Source: JAEUMD01 sp050246945
GTDB taxonomy: Bacteria > Pseudomonadota > Alphaproteobacteria > Rhizobiales > Hyphomicrobiaceae
Length of the DNA stretch: 64,000 bases
Direction: 5' to 3'
NCBI GenBank assembly: GCA_050246945.1
Contig: JBFWVC010000010.1
Span: 1 to 64,000 of the forward strand
The stretch's first letter is position 1; the number at the start of each line of letters is the position of its first letter. Below, piece after piece: positions 1-8,892 of the stretch. The notes under the pieces were generated by a model. That model was not told where the DNA came from. It saw only the letters and a program-made list of their open reading frames with translations, and ran no database searches. The position numbers and the translations under genes are program-made.

Positions 1-1
1 C

Positions 2-124
2 AACGAAATGTCCAGGTGGCTGCACCGATACAACTGGCACCGTCCCCATGCTAGCCTCGGCGGAATGCCACCCATCAGCCGCATCGGTTTGAACGGGTAC
101 AACCTCTTGAGGTATCACAGCTAG
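2..124 (+). pseudogene. C-terminal end of an IS481-type transposase (cut by window edge)
   Basis: The first 40 codons of the window are open and end at TAG 122-124. They read like the end of a DDE integrase-type transposase: the string YNWHRPHASLGGMPPISR matches the C-terminal pattern YN..RPH..LG..PP seen in IS481/IS3-type enzymes. The upstream part lies outside the window, so I cannot tell whether the element is intact. The call rests on this motif alone. The IS481 assignment (rather than another rve family) is an inference from the sequence after the motif. Confidence 0.6.
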
Positions 125-258
125 AGCCTGATCGTCTGAGATGGAAGCAGCCATGCTTCCATCGAAGGCGTGAATCAGTCTCTCAAACAAAGAGATAGAG
201 CAGGCCACGATGGTCAGGCCTGATTCAATCTAATACTGACCTGCTCTAGCTCGATCTA
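121..258. repeat. Intergenic repeat copy A (~120 bp)
   Basis: This stretch, beginning ctagagcctgatcg, recurs at 4896-5015 at roughly 80% identity by eye. Both copies contain a small hairpin with arms TGGAAGCA and TGCTTCCA. Copy A starts exactly at the stop codon of the transposase fragment, so it may be the non-coding end of that IS. The two copies bracket the ccoGHIS operon in direct orientation. Confidence 0.75.
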
Positions 259-281
259 GAGCCATTCAGGCTCAGGTGAGT

Positions 282-509
282 TCAATTCTGTTTCTCAAGC
301 GGCACGTCGTGTGCCGATGACGGCGCCGCTGCATTTTGCGCCTCGTGATGGCCGACTTTGTCGTCGTGAGGCGGACGGTCGTCCAGGGCACGCCATGCAG
401 CGCCATCCAGGTCGTCGTACTGGCCACTCCTGAGCGACCAGAGGAATGCGGCGAGCCCCAATCCGCCCAACGCCAAGGCCGCAGGGATGAGCCAGGCAAG
501 CGAGGTCAT
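282..509 (-). CDS. ccoS: CcoS/FixS, cbb3 oxidase maturation protein
   Basis: This 75-residue protein has one N-terminal membrane segment (about residues 5-25, LAWLIPAALALGGLGLAAFLW), followed by the FixS signature SGQYDDLDG..WRAL and a short hydrophilic tail. CcoS/FixS proteins are small single-span inner-membrane proteins needed to put cofactors into cbb3-type cytochrome oxidase. It is the last gene of a minus-strand ccoG-H-I-S operon, and its start overlaps the 3' end of ccoI by four bases (ATGA). Size, motif and position all fit the family. Confidence 0.93.
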   Translation of the reverse strand: MTSLAWLIPAALALGGLGLAAFLWSLRSGQYDDLDGAAWRALDDRPPHDDKVGHHEAQNAAAPSSAHDVPLEKQN

Positions 510-2767
510 AGCTTGAGCTCCAGACGCTTCGTTTTCAGGCGGATGGCATTGGCGGTTACCGCTATGGACGAGGCCGACATGGCGATTGCTGCGATCAACG
601 GTGTCACATAGCCGAGTATCGCCAATGGAACGAAAAACATATTATAGCCGATCGCGATCCCGAAATTTTGCCACGCCATGCGTTGCGCAGCGCGTGCAAC
701 GGCCAGCGTCTCGATGACGGGCGCCAGGCGGCGGCCCTGGAAGATCGCGTCGGCGGTCGTCTGCGCAATGTCGGATGCACTAGCCGGAGACATCGACGCG
801 TGCCCGGCGGCCAGCGCCGGCGCGTCGTTCAAGCCATCGCCGATCATCAGGACCCTTCGGCCGGCATCGGACAACGACGCAATATGGGCAAGCTTGCCGG
901 CAGGTCCCGTCGCCGCCCTGTAGTCGTTGATGCCGGCCTCCCGAGCGGCGACGCTGACGGCGCTCTCTCGGTCTCCCGACAGCATCTCGATCCGATAGCC
1001 GGCCACCCGCAGCGCCTCAACCACCTCCCGCGCGTCCGCACGCAACCCGTCCACGAAGGCATAACGCACCGCTGTGCCCTCCGCAGTACGATAGGCAAGA
1101 AGCGAAGCGCTATCATCCGCGTCCATCGTTCCAACGAGGTTGGCAAACGCGGGCGAGCCGAGCCGTTCCAGACCGTGCTGCGTCACGACCTCGAGGCCGC
1201 TTCCCGGCACTTCACGTACATTCTCGACTGGTTGAACGGCGATACCCGCGGCCTCCGCTGCGCGCACCAGGGCGCGCGCATAAGGGTGCCGGCTCGCTGC
1301 CGCAAGCCGCGCTCCGCGTGCCAACAGCATCCGGTCGTGCCGATCGGGATCGACGAGATGCGGCTCGCCCAGCGACAATGTCCCCGTCTTGTCGAATACG
1401 ATCGTGTCCGCTTCCGCGAGTCGCTCAAGCCCGTCTGCGGATTTGATGAGGACACCACCTTTCATCAGCCGGCTGGTGGCCGCGACCTGAACGGCGGGAA
1501 CCGCCAGCGCGAGCGCGCAAGGACAAGTGATGATGAGAACGGCAATTGCCGCGGTGAGGGCCGGCTCCCAGCCCGTGCCGAGCACGATCCAGCCGACCAA
1601 GGTCAGCGCCGCCAGCACGTGCACCGCTGGCGCATAGATGCGAGCCGCCCGATCTGCAAGGCGCACGTAGCGGCCGCGACCCTGTTCGGCGACGTCGACC
1701 AGGCGGGCGATCTCGGCCAGCAGTGTGCTCTGATCCGTCGCCGTCGCCTTGACGATCAGCGCGCCACCGCCGTTTGTCGTGCCGGCATAGATCTGTGCGC
1801 CCGATGTGACCGCCCGCGGCACGCTCTCGCCCGTGATCAGGCTCTCCTCGATTTCGCTGGTGCCGTCTTCCACCATGCCATCGACAGGCACGCGCTCCCC
1901 GGCGACGATCAGGATCCGGTGTCCAGGCTTCAGGGTCCGCGCGGAGACGCGCTGGCTGGTGCCGTCGTCGGTCAGCAGGATGGCACTGGTCGCCTTGAGC
2001 CCAAGCAGATTGGCAGCTGCGCCTGCCGCTCGGGTTCGCATGCTCTGATCGAGGTAGCGGCCAATCAGCAGGAAGAACAGCAGTGTTATGGCAGCGTCGA
2101 AATAGACTTGTTCGTTCCCCTGAAGCGTCTGGTAGAGGCTCATCGCCGTGGCCAGCAGCACGCCGAGCGAGATCGGCACGTCCATGTTGAGGCGCCCACC
2201 CTTGAGCGCTTGCCTTGCCGAGCGGAAGAAGGGCTGGCCCGCGTAGGCAATGGCCGGCAGCGCGATTAGCGCAGACAGCCAGTGGAAGAGCCCGCGCACG
2301 GCCTCCGACATGTCACTGGCCAGCCCCGCCCAGACCGAGACCGAAAGCAGCATCACGTTGGCGGCGGCAAATCCCGCGACGCCCAGCCGCTTGAGGAAGT
2401 CGCGGTCGCGCGCATCGGCTTCGGCCTCGCGGCTCTCGATGAGTTCGGCTGCAGGAAATCCGGCGTCCCCAAGCGCGGTGATGAAGGTCTCGACGTTGGC
2501 GCACCGCGGGTCGTAGCGGACCGATACACGTTTCGTGGTCAGGTTGACGCGAGCGCTTGTCACGCCTGGGACGCGCCTCAGCGCATCCTCGATCGAGATC
2601 ATGCATGTTCCGCAATACATGGTGTCGGCAACGAGCGTCGCGGTCTCGGTCAGCGGCGTGTTGTCGTTGCCGGCCCCACTGTGCGCAGAGGTGCCCGACG
2701 CATCGCTGAACGCGGGATTGGCTCCATCCTGCGCCGTCGTCACTGCGCTGCTCTGGGGTTCTGCCAT
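506..2767 (-). CDS. ccoI: CcoI/FixI, copper-exporting P1B-type ATPase for cbb3 assembly
   Basis: This 753-residue inner-membrane copper pump supplies copper for the binuclear centre of cbb3 oxidase. It has an alanine-rich start, then a heavy-metal-associated domain with the metal-binding CGTC pair at residues 52-55. A transmembrane array carries the CPC metal site (ITCPCALALAVP), the phosphorylation loop reads FDKTGT, and the hinge region contains MIGDGLNDAPAL. All expected catalytic motifs are present. It overlaps ccoH upstream by 28 bases and ccoS downstream by four, so translation is probably coupled. Its place between ccoH and ccoS separates it from general CopA exporters. Confidence 0.96.
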   Translation of the reverse strand: MAEPQSSAVTTAQDGANPAFSDASGTSAHSGAGNDNTPLTETATLVADTMYCGTCMISIEDALRRVPGVTSARVNLTTKRVSVRYDPRCANVETFITALGDAGFPAAELIESREAEADARDRDFLKRLGVAGFAAANVMLLSVSVWAGLASDMSEAVRGLFHWLSALIALPAIAYAGQPFFRSARQALKGGRLNMDVPISLGVLLATAMSLYQTLQGNEQVYFDAAITLLFFLLIGRYLDQSMRTRAAGAAANLLGLKATSAILLTDDGTSQRVSARTLKPGHRILIVAGERVPVDGMVEDGTSEIEESLITGESVPRAVTSGAQIYAGTTNGGGALIVKATATDQSTLLAEIARLVDVAEQGRGRYVRLADRAARIYAPAVHVLAALTLVGWIVLGTGWEPALTAAIAVLIITCPCALALAVPAVQVAATSRLMKGGVLIKSADGLERLAEADTIVFDKTGTLSLGEPHLVDPDRHDRMLLARGARLAAASRHPYARALVRAAEAAGIAVQPVENVREVPGSGLEVVTQHGLERLGSPAFANLVGTMDADDSASLLAYRTAEGTAVRYAFVDGLRADAREVVEALRVAGYRIEMLSGDRESAVSVAAREAGINDYRAATGPAGKLAHIASLSDAGRRVLMIGDGLNDAPALAAGHASMSPASASDIAQTTADAIFQGRRLAPVIETLAVARAAQRMAWQNFGIAIGYNMFFVPLAILGYVTPLIAAIAMSASSIAVTANAIRLKTKRLELKL

Positions 2768-3276
2768 TTGACGCGTTTTCTTGCCCGCCAGACGATCTTT
2801 TCCCCCGAACCGGTCAATTCCTTGGCCGCGAGGTCAACCTGCCAAGCGCCTGACTCGAGCATCGCGAACGAGGCCCGGTATCGGCCGGGCGCCGTCTCCC
2901 TCACGCCGAGAGCGACATCCAACGCCGCGGTCGCTGGCCGCCCCAGGCGTCCTTCGAAGCCCAGCCCGCCGACCGGATTTCCGTTGCGGTCGTGGACGAC
3001 GATGTCGAGCCCATCGCCCGTACCGGTGAGCGCAACTTCCACCGTCCAGCCGAGCGCCTGCTGCGCTTTGTCGGCAGCAATTCTTTCGTTGTAGTTGAGC
3101 CCTTTGCGATACGGCTCGTTCGCGACGACGCCCGTATAGGTCGACAGCGACTCGTAGATGAACACGGCATTGACCGCGAAAATGATGCCAAAGAATGCCA
3201 CCAATCCCAGAAGGACGTGACGGCCTGTGATCACGCGCTCGGTCTTCGCTGGCTCGCCGTACCGTGCTGTTCTCAT
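2740..3276 (-). CDS. ccoH: CcoH/FixH, cbb3 oxidase assembly protein
   Basis: This 178-residue protein has one membrane anchor near the N-terminus (about residues 20-42, LLGLVAFFGIIFAVNAVFIY) and a periplasmic domain. The string YNERIAADKAQQALGW is typical of FixH proteins, as is the later all-beta region (RYRASFAML.SGAWQVDL). CcoH interacts with the oxidase subunits and helps stabilise the assembled cbb3 complex. The start codon overlaps the ccoG stop (ATGA), and the end runs into ccoI, a tightly packed operon. The function of the isolated protein is not fully defined in the family. Confidence 0.93.
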   Translation of the reverse strand: MRTARYGEPAKTERVITGRHVLLGLVAFFGIIFAVNAVFIYESLSTYTGVVANEPYRKGLNYNERIAADKAQQALGWTVEVALTGTGDGLDIVVHDRNGNPVGGLGFEGRLGRPATAALDVALGVRETAPGRYRASFAMLESGAWQVDLAAKELTGSGEKIVWRARKRVKWQNPRAAQ

Positions 3277-4793
3277 TGGGCGGGTTTCCGGAAATTTGTG
3301 TTGCGAGTAGTCCTCGTTCCGTCCTTGGTGTCGGTTACGACGAACGTGAACGGCACTTTCTCATCTGGATGCTTGGCGAAGGCTTCGCGCGGCAGGGTCA
3401 CGTAGGCCCGGATCTCGCGCAAGTCGTCCGGCACCACCGTGATCTTCGGTTCCGCCTCGTTTTCTTTGCCCAGCACGGTCATCCGCGCCCCCTCGATGCC
3501 ATCTATCGAAAGCGCGAATGTGTGCGGCTGATAGCGCTTGTTGAGGATCTTGAGGGCATACGTATTGCGCACACCGCCATCGGAGAGCTGCACATAAAGT
3601 GGATTGCGCTCCGCGATCACGTTGAGCTCGAGCACCGTCTTGGAGGCAAGCGCGTAGATCATGATCGCGCCCACGAACGAAATAAGGGCCGCGTAGAGCA
3701 GCGTGCGCGGACGCAACAGGCGAAGCTGCAGCCCGCCGCCCTTCTTCTCCGACTGGATCGATCGGTAGGTGTCGTAGGCGATCAGGCCCCGCGGCCTGTT
3801 GACCTTGTCCATGATGCCGTTGCACGCGTCGATGCACAGTGCGCACTGTATGCACTCGAGCTGTGCGCCATCGCGGATGTCGATGCCCATGGGGCAGACG
3901 GCAACGCACGCGTTGCAGTCGATGCAATCGCCGTGCCCCTCCCATCCCTGGCTTTTGCGCACAGGACCGCGCGGCTCGCCACGGAAGTCGCGGTAGGTGA
4001 CGAGGAGGCTATCAGCATCGAGCATCGCACCCTGGATGCGCGGCCACGGGCACATGTAGATGCAAACCTGTTCGCGAGCTATGCCGCCCAGCAGGTACGT
4101 GAAGCCCGTCAGCAGCCCGAAGAAGACGTAGGAGGGAAGCGGCGCCTCTCCGCGGAAGAATTCAGCGGCGAGGGTCGGTGCATCGCGGAAGTAGAGAATG
4201 AAAGCGCCGCCTGTGGCCGCCGCGATCGCGATCCACGACAAATGCGTCATCAACTTCTTGTAGATCTTGCTCGCCGTCCAAGGCTCCTTGTCGAGCCGGA
4301 TGCGGTTGTTGCGGTCGCCCTGCCAGAAGCGCTCCGTTGCCACCATCATGTCGGTCCACACCGTCTGCCAGCACAAATACCCGCACCACACACGCCCAGC
4401 GATCGAGCTGAACAGGAACAGTGCCAGCGCCGCAAGCACCAGAAATCCAGTGACGAGATAGAGTTCCTGCGGCCATATGGCGAGCGAGAAGAAAAAGATG
4501 CGCCCGTCCTCGATATCCATTAGGACGGCTTGATCCGGAAGTCCCGGTCCGCGGTCCCAGCGCAGCCACGGCAGCAGGTAGTAGATCGCCGTGGTCGCGG
4601 CCATGACGATCCACTTGATGTTTCGGAAGTAGCCTCGAGCCCGCTTGGGATAAACCTTGACGCGGCTGGCAAACTCGCCCGTCTCGTGCTGTTCCGTTCG
4701 CGATTTCTTGCGATTGACTGCCTTGACATCGATCTTCTCGATGCCTTCGGCTGCTTCGGTCTGTGTTGCGGTATCTAGATCTGTCGTGGCCAT
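3273..4793 (-). CDS. ccoG: CcoG/FixG, polyferredoxin-like copper reductase for cbb3 assembly
   Basis: This inner-membrane iron-sulfur protein is reported to reduce Cu(II) for insertion into cbb3 oxidase. Several transmembrane helices are followed by two ferredoxin-type clusters: CIDCNACVAVCPMGIDIR, then CIQCALCIDACNGIMDKV. A C-terminal immunoglobulin-like periplasmic domain follows. I chose the ATG at 4793 (MATTDLDTATQ), giving 506 residues. The frame runs on to a TTG at 4880, but the added residues look non-coding. It is the first gene of the ccoGHIS operon, separated from ccoP by a 520-base gap with a repeat and a hairpin. Confidence 0.95.
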   Translation of the reverse strand: MATTDLDTATQTEAAEGIEKIDVKAVNRKKSRTEQHETGEFASRVKVYPKRARGYFRNIKWIVMAATTAIYYLLPWLRWDRGPGLPDQAVLMDIEDGRIFFFSLAIWPQELYLVTGFLVLAALALFLFSSIAGRVWCGYLCWQTVWTDMMVATERFWQGDRNNRIRLDKEPWTASKIYKKLMTHLSWIAIAAATGGAFILYFRDAPTLAAEFFRGEAPLPSYVFFGLLTGFTYLLGGIAREQVCIYMCPWPRIQGAMLDADSLLVTYRDFRGEPRGPVRKSQGWEGHGDCIDCNACVAVCPMGIDIRDGAQLECIQCALCIDACNGIMDKVNRPRGLIAYDTYRSIQSEKKGGGLQLRLLRPRTLLYAALISFVGAIMIYALASKTVLELNVIAERNPLYVQLSDGGVRNTYALKILNKRYQPHTFALSIDGIEGARMTVLGKENEAEPKITVVPDDLREIRAYVTLPREAFAKHPDEKVPFTFVVTDTKDGTRTTRNTNFRKPAQ

Positions 4794-4895
4794 CGCGTGG
4801 AAGCGCCATTCTGCTTTGGTCGGAGGCGGAGAGGGCTGCCGAAAGTGGCGGACCCCAACCGGCGTTCCGAGGAGTTCCAACGATCTCAGCCTACG

Positions 4896-5015
4896 CTAGA
4901 GCCTGATCGGCTGATATGGAAGCAGTCGTGCTTCCATCGAAGGCATGATTTAGGCTCCCAAACGATGAGATAGAGCAGGCCAGGATGGCCAGACTTGATT
5001 CAATCCAATCCTGCG
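4896..5015. repeat. Intergenic repeat copy B (~120 bp)
   Basis: This is the second copy of the repeat at 121-258, in the same orientation, starting ctagagcctgatcgg, with the same internal hairpin (TGGAAGCA ... TGCTTCCA, one arm with a changed loop). It lies just upstream of ccoG, with no transposase beside it. Any promoter of ccoGHIS would have to lie in or next to it. Bases 5016-5262 between this repeat and the next hairpin show no gene. Confidence 0.75.
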
Positions 5016-5262
5016 CTTCGCTAGTGTAGCTTATATCAACTGAGCATCGCGCAAATCACGACTTAGGAACATTGCGCGCTGCGGGATGTCTGCCGGAATA
5101 TCGCAAAGCGCGGACTCGCATTGGTTCCGGCGATTGTCGGCATCTTACCCTCGCAGCACGATATTGTGCAGCTTATCCAATAAGGAAATGGGTTAGATCA
5201 CCGCACCCGGTTTTGCCGATCCTGTGTCCCGGTCCGATTGATCGTTCACCTGGCCCACCGCA

Positions 5263-5289
5263 CCTCTCCCCGCGCGCAGCGGGGAGAGG
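5263..5289. terminator. Perfect hairpin downstream of ccoP
   Basis: An 11-bp perfect stem (CCTCTCCCCGC / GCGGGGAGAGG) with a five-base loop lies 29 bases past the ccoP stop. No T-run follows on either strand. It may end the ccoNOQP transcript or be a dispersed palindromic element; its place suits separation of ccoNOQP from ccoGHIS. Confidence 0.5.
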
Positions 5290-5317
5290 GCTGCTGATTT
5301 GGCTGGCGGGTGGGCGC

Positions 5318-6193
5318 CTACTTGCCGCCGCCAAGCGAGTGGACATAGACCGCCAGCGACTTGATCGCCGACGTATCGAGGCGTGCTGCCCAGGCCGGCA
5401 TGGAGCCGCCCCGTCCAGTCTTGATACTCTCCATCACGGCCTGTTTGTCGCGGCCGTAGAGCCAGATTGCGTCTGTAAGATTTGGTGCGCCAAGCTCCTG
5501 GTTGCCCTTTCCGTCCTCACCATGGCACGCAGAGCACTGCTCAGCGAAGATGGCCTTGCCGCGCTCGGCCGCTGCCGCGTCGCTGGAAGCTCCCGACAGC
5601 GACAGGACGTATTCGGCCGTGTCGGAGATCTGGTTCGCGTCCAGCAGGCCGTCGAGGCCGAATCGCGGCATGGCGCTGTCGCGCGTATCCTTGTCACCCG
5701 CCCAGCGGATGCCATGCTTGATCGTCTGCTGGATTGCCTCGAGTGAGCCGCCCCAGATCCAGTCATCGTCGTTGAGGTTGGGGTAGCCCGCACCGCCCTG
5801 TGCACCACGGCCGTGGCAAGGCGCACAGTTGTCCGCAAAGATTGCCTTGCCACCGGTCGTGGCAAACTGCAAGAGGTCCGGCTTGGCGCGAATCTCCTCG
5901 AGCGAGGCCTTCTCGATTTGGCTGCGCATGCCGGCCTGCGCGGCCTTCGCCGCATCGACCTGCTGCATCACCGTGGCGCGTTGGGAGTAGCCCAGAATGC
6001 CACGTGTGTAGTCGTTGGCCAGCGGCCATGCCGGATAGACGATCCAGTAGCCGATCGCCCAGACGATCGAGACGTAGAATGTGTAGAGCCACCACCTCGG
6101 CAGGGGCTTATTGAGTTCCTTGAGGTCGCCGTCCCACACATGACCGGTGGTTTCGACGCCCGTTGCCTCATCGATTTCCTTGTGTCCAGCCAT
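5318..6193 (-). CDS. ccoP: CcoP/FixP, dihaem cytochrome c subunit of cbb3 oxidase
   Basis: This 291-residue membrane-anchored cytochrome c passes electrons to the CcoO-CcoN core. The N-terminus has DEATGVETTGHVWDGDL..LNKPLPRWW, typical of CcoP. A membrane helix follows (about residues 33-55), then two haem-c sites, CAPCHG and CSACHG, in two cytochrome domains. The length is normal for the family. The start codon overlaps the ccoQ stop (TAATG), so the two are translationally coupled. It is the last gene of ccoNOQP. Confidence 0.97.
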   Translation of the reverse strand: MAGHKEIDEATGVETTGHVWDGDLKELNKPLPRWWLYTFYVSIVWAIGYWIVYPAWPLANDYTRGILGYSQRATVMQQVDAAKAAQAGMRSQIEKASLEEIRAKPDLLQFATTGGKAIFADNCAPCHGRGAQGGAGYPNLNDDDWIWGGSLEAIQQTIKHGIRWAGDKDTRDSAMPRFGLDGLLDANQISDTAEYVLSLSGASSDAAAAERGKAIFAEQCSACHGEDGKGNQELGAPNLTDAIWLYGRDKQAVMESIKTGRGGSMPAWAARLDTSAIKSLAVYVHSLGGGK

Positions 6194-6369
6194 TACGGGC
6201 CCCCACTTCTCTTGTTCTCAGGATCGAGGTCGAGCGCCTTGCGCTGCACCTCATCGAACTTCTGGCGGTTGCCCGGCCAGAAGACGTAGACAATCACGCC
6301 GATGAACATGGCGATGAAGAACAGCAGCGACGCGACCTGCGAGAAGGTTGCGACCGAGTCGTACGACAT
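6193..6369 (-). CDS. ccoQ: CcoQ/FixQ, small cbb3 oxidase subunit
   Basis: This 58-residue protein begins MSYDSVATFSQVASLLFF, has one membrane helix (about residues 11-31) and continues into the family motif YVFWPGNRQKFDEVQRKAL. CcoQ stabilises the association of the core oxidase with CcoP. It sits in the expected place, 15 bases after ccoO and overlapping the ccoP start by one base. It was found by reading the gap between ccoO and ccoP; the motif and position make it secure. Confidence 0.95.
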   Translation of the reverse strand: MSYDSVATFSQVASLLFFIAMFIGVIVYVFWPGNRQKFDEVQRKALDLDPENKRSGGP

Positions 6370-6384
6370 GCGCGCGGTGCTCCC

Positions 6385-7110
6385 TTATCTGAGGTTTGGC
6401 CCCGATGCGTCGAAGCTGGTGAAATCGACCAGCGTTCCCAGCATCTGCAGATAGGCGATGAGAGCGTCGAGTTCAGTGATCTCCGCGCTGTTCCCGTCGA
6501 AGTTACTGACCTTCGCCTTCGGATAGCGGACCAGAAGCTCCTTGACGCCCTTGGAGTCCGGATTGACCTGAGCTTCCAGATCCAACTTCGCCTTCTCGAT
6601 CATCTCGTCCGTGTAGGGCACGCCGACCATTCTCAAGGTCTTCATGTTGGCCGTGATTTTCGAGTAGTCGAGCTTGGTGTGGGCCAGGAAGCGATAACCC
6701 GGCATGATGCTCTCGGGCACGACGGCGCGCGGGTTGATAAGATGCTCGCGCTGCCATGCGTCGGAGTACTTTCCGCCGACACGCGCAAGATCCGGTCCGG
6801 TGCGCTTCGATCCCCACTGGAAGGGATGATCGTACATCGACTCCGCGGCAAGGCTGTAGTGGCCATAGCGCTCAACCTCGTCGCGAAGGGTGCGGATCAT
6901 CTGCGAGTGGCAGGTATAGCAGCCCTCTCGTACGTAGATGTTGCGGCCCGCCTGCTCCAGCGGACTGTAAGGACGCATGCCCTGTACTTTCTCGATCGTG
7001 GAATCCACCCAGAAGAGTGGAGCGATCTGCACGAGGCCGCCGATCGACACCATGACGAGGATGCCGATCAGGAGGAGGATGGAGTTTTTCTCGAAGGGTT
7101 TGTTTGTCAT
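6385..7110 (-). CDS. ccoO: CcoO/FixO, monohaem cytochrome c subunit of cbb3 oxidase
   Basis: This 241-residue protein has an N-terminal membrane anchor (ILLLIGILVMVSIGGLVQIAPLF) and one haem-c site in REGCYTCHSQMIRTLRDE. The conserved region SKRTGPDLARVGGKYSDAWQREHL and a C-terminal YLQMLGT are also typical. CcoO receives electrons from CcoP and passes them to the haem b/b3-CuB centre of CcoN. It lies 11 bases after ccoN in the same operon. Length and motifs are standard. Confidence 0.97.
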   Translation of the reverse strand: MTNKPFEKNSILLLIGILVMVSIGGLVQIAPLFWVDSTIEKVQGMRPYSPLEQAGRNIYVREGCYTCHSQMIRTLRDEVERYGHYSLAAESMYDHPFQWGSKRTGPDLARVGGKYSDAWQREHLINPRAVVPESIMPGYRFLAHTKLDYSKITANMKTLRMVGVPYTDEMIEKAKLDLEAQVNPDSKGVKELLVRYPKAKVSNFDGNSAEITELDALIAYLQMLGTLVDFTSFDASGPNLR

Positions 7111-7121
7111 CTCTTCCCCCT

Positions 7122-8783
7122 TTATTCGGCAGGTTGCGGGCGCAGCTCAGGAGCTGCCGCGACGCGCGGCTGATCCTTCGCATCGACCGGCTCGTCGCCG
7201 CGGATCGTGCGCCACATGTTGTAGGCCATGATCAGTGAGCCCAAGACGAACAGGCCGCCGCCGATGGCGCGGATGATATAGAATGGATGCATGGCCTCGA
7301 CGGTCTCGACGAACGAATAGGTGAGGAAGCCGAGCTTGTCGTAAGCGCGCCACATCAGGCCCTGCAGGATGCCGCTGACCCACATCGCGGTGATGTAGAG
7401 CAGGATACCAAGCGTCGAGATCCAGAAGTGCCACTCAACGAGCTTGAGCGAATAGAGTGCCTTGCGCTTCCATAGCCACGGAACGAGGCAGTAGATCGCG
7501 CCGAACGACACCATGGCGACCCAACCGAGCGCGCCAGAGTGGACGTGTCCGATCGTCCAGTCGGTGTAGTGCGAGAGCGAGTTGACGGCCTTGATCGACA
7601 TGAGCGGACCTTCGAAGGTCGACATGCCGTAGAACGCCACCGAGACGGCGAGCAGACGCACGACCGGATCGGTCCTGAGCTTGTCCCAAGCACCCGATAG
7701 CGTCATCAGACCGTTGATCATGCCGCCCCACGAGGGCATCCACAGCATGATGGAAAAGGTCATGCCCAGCGTCTGCGCCCAGTCGGGCAGTGCTGTGTAG
7801 TGCAGGTGGTGCGGACCAGCCCAGATGTAGAGAAAGATCAGCGTCCAGAAGTGAACGATCGACAGGCGGTAAGAGTAGACCGGGCGCTCGACGCGCTTTG
7901 GCACGAAGTAGTACATAATTCCGAGGAAGCCTGCGGTCAGGAAGAAGCCCACCGCGTTGTGGCCATACCACCACTGCGTCATCGCGTCCTGCACGCCCGA
8001 GAAAACGATATAGCTCTTGGGCTCGAACGGGCTGATCGGAATCGTCGCGTTGTTGACAAGGTGCAGCATCGCGATCGTCACGATGAATGCAAGGTAGAAC
8101 CAGTTGGCCACGTAGATGTGCGGCTCCTTGCGCTTCCATAGCGTGCCGAGGAAGACGAGGAGATAGACGACCCAGACGATCGTCAGCCAAAGGTCCGCAT
8201 ACCACTCCGGTTCGGCGTATTCCTTGCTCTGCGTTATGCCGAGCAGGTAGCCCGTCCCCGCGATGGCGATGAAGAGATTGTAACCCCAGACGACGAACCA
8301 CGGCGACCACCGGCCGGCGAGGCGGGCTTGGCTGGTGCGCTGCACCACGTAGAATGAAGTGGCCAGCAACACGTTGCCGCCGAAGGCGAAGATGACCGCG
8401 GAGGTGTGTAACGGGCGCAGGCGACCGAAGCTTGTCCAGGGCAAGTCGAAATTGAGCACCGGGAACGCCAGCTGCCATGCGATGATGTCGCCTACCAGGA
8501 AGCCCGCGATGCCCCAGAAAACCGAAGCTAGCACCGCAACGCGAATGGGCCCGTCAGTGTATCCGTTGGCATCGATGAGCCGCCGCGGCGTGTCGCCGAA
8601 TGCTTGACTGAGAACGTAGACCGCGGCGATCACGCCAGCGAGCGCCAGCAGTACGCCGTGGAACGCCATTGCCGCATCGCTGGTGTTGAACGCGATCATT
8701 GCGCCGACGAATGCGACGAGACCGCCCCCCGCGACAGCAATCGCATCGGAGAACGCATGCCTCTCGACGGTTGTGTCTGTCAT
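7122..8783 (-). CDS. ccoN: CcoN/FixN, catalytic subunit I of cbb3 cytochrome c oxidase
   Basis: This 553-residue polytopic membrane protein reduces O2 to water at a haem b3-CuB centre and pumps protons. It belongs to the high-affinity C-type oxidases used at low oxygen. About 12 helices are evident. Histidine-bearing segments include LRPLHTSAVIFAFGGN, QWWYGHNAVGFFLTAGF, WAGPHHLHYTALPDW and IGHVHSGALGWVA, which match the haem and CuB ligands of subunit I. It is the first gene of ccoNOQP. A perfect FNR/FixK box about 96 bases upstream of its ATG suggests anaerobic induction. Confidence 0.97.
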   Translation of the reverse strand: MTDTTVERHAFSDAIAVAGGGLVAFVGAMIAFNTSDAAMAFHGVLLALAGVIAAVYVLSQAFGDTPRRLIDANGYTDGPIRVAVLASVFWGIAGFLVGDIIAWQLAFPVLNFDLPWTSFGRLRPLHTSAVIFAFGGNVLLATSFYVVQRTSQARLAGRWSPWFVVWGYNLFIAIAGTGYLLGITQSKEYAEPEWYADLWLTIVWVVYLLVFLGTLWKRKEPHIYVANWFYLAFIVTIAMLHLVNNATIPISPFEPKSYIVFSGVQDAMTQWWYGHNAVGFFLTAGFLGIMYYFVPKRVERPVYSYRLSIVHFWTLIFLYIWAGPHHLHYTALPDWAQTLGMTFSIMLWMPSWGGMINGLMTLSGAWDKLRTDPVVRLLAVSVAFYGMSTFEGPLMSIKAVNSLSHYTDWTIGHVHSGALGWVAMVSFGAIYCLVPWLWKRKALYSLKLVEWHFWISTLGILLYITAMWVSGILQGLMWRAYDKLGFLTYSFVETVEAMHPFYIIRAIGGGLFVLGSLIMAYNMWRTIRGDEPVDAKDQPRVAAAPELRPQPAE

Positions 8784-8878
8784 TTTAATTCCTCGCCTTC
8801 TCGTAAGGTTTTGCTGGCAAACCGGTATTACAGCTTGCGCAGCATTTCACGAAGTCGCCTGACGGCCTTCTAAAGGCC

Positions 8879-8892
8879 TTGATGTGAATCAA
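8879..8892. promoter_or_regulatory. FNR/FixK-type binding site upstream of ccoN
   Basis: TTGATGTGAATCAA is a perfect match to the TTGAT-N4-ATCAA palindrome bound by FNR and FixK regulators. It lies about 96 bases upstream of the ccoN ATG, a spacing compatible with an activator site. The FixK-like gene at 9960-10673 carries the matching recognition helix. Confidence 0.88.

Noticed and set aside
668..2269. Long plus-strand open frame (533 codons) opposite ccoI
   Set aside because: It is antisense to the clear CcoI protein and has the arginine/histidine-rich composition typical of shadow frames in GC-rich DNA.
3264..4523. Plus-strand open frame (419 codons) opposite ccoG
   Set aside because: Shadow of the well-supported CcoG gene; no family resemblance or ribosome site.
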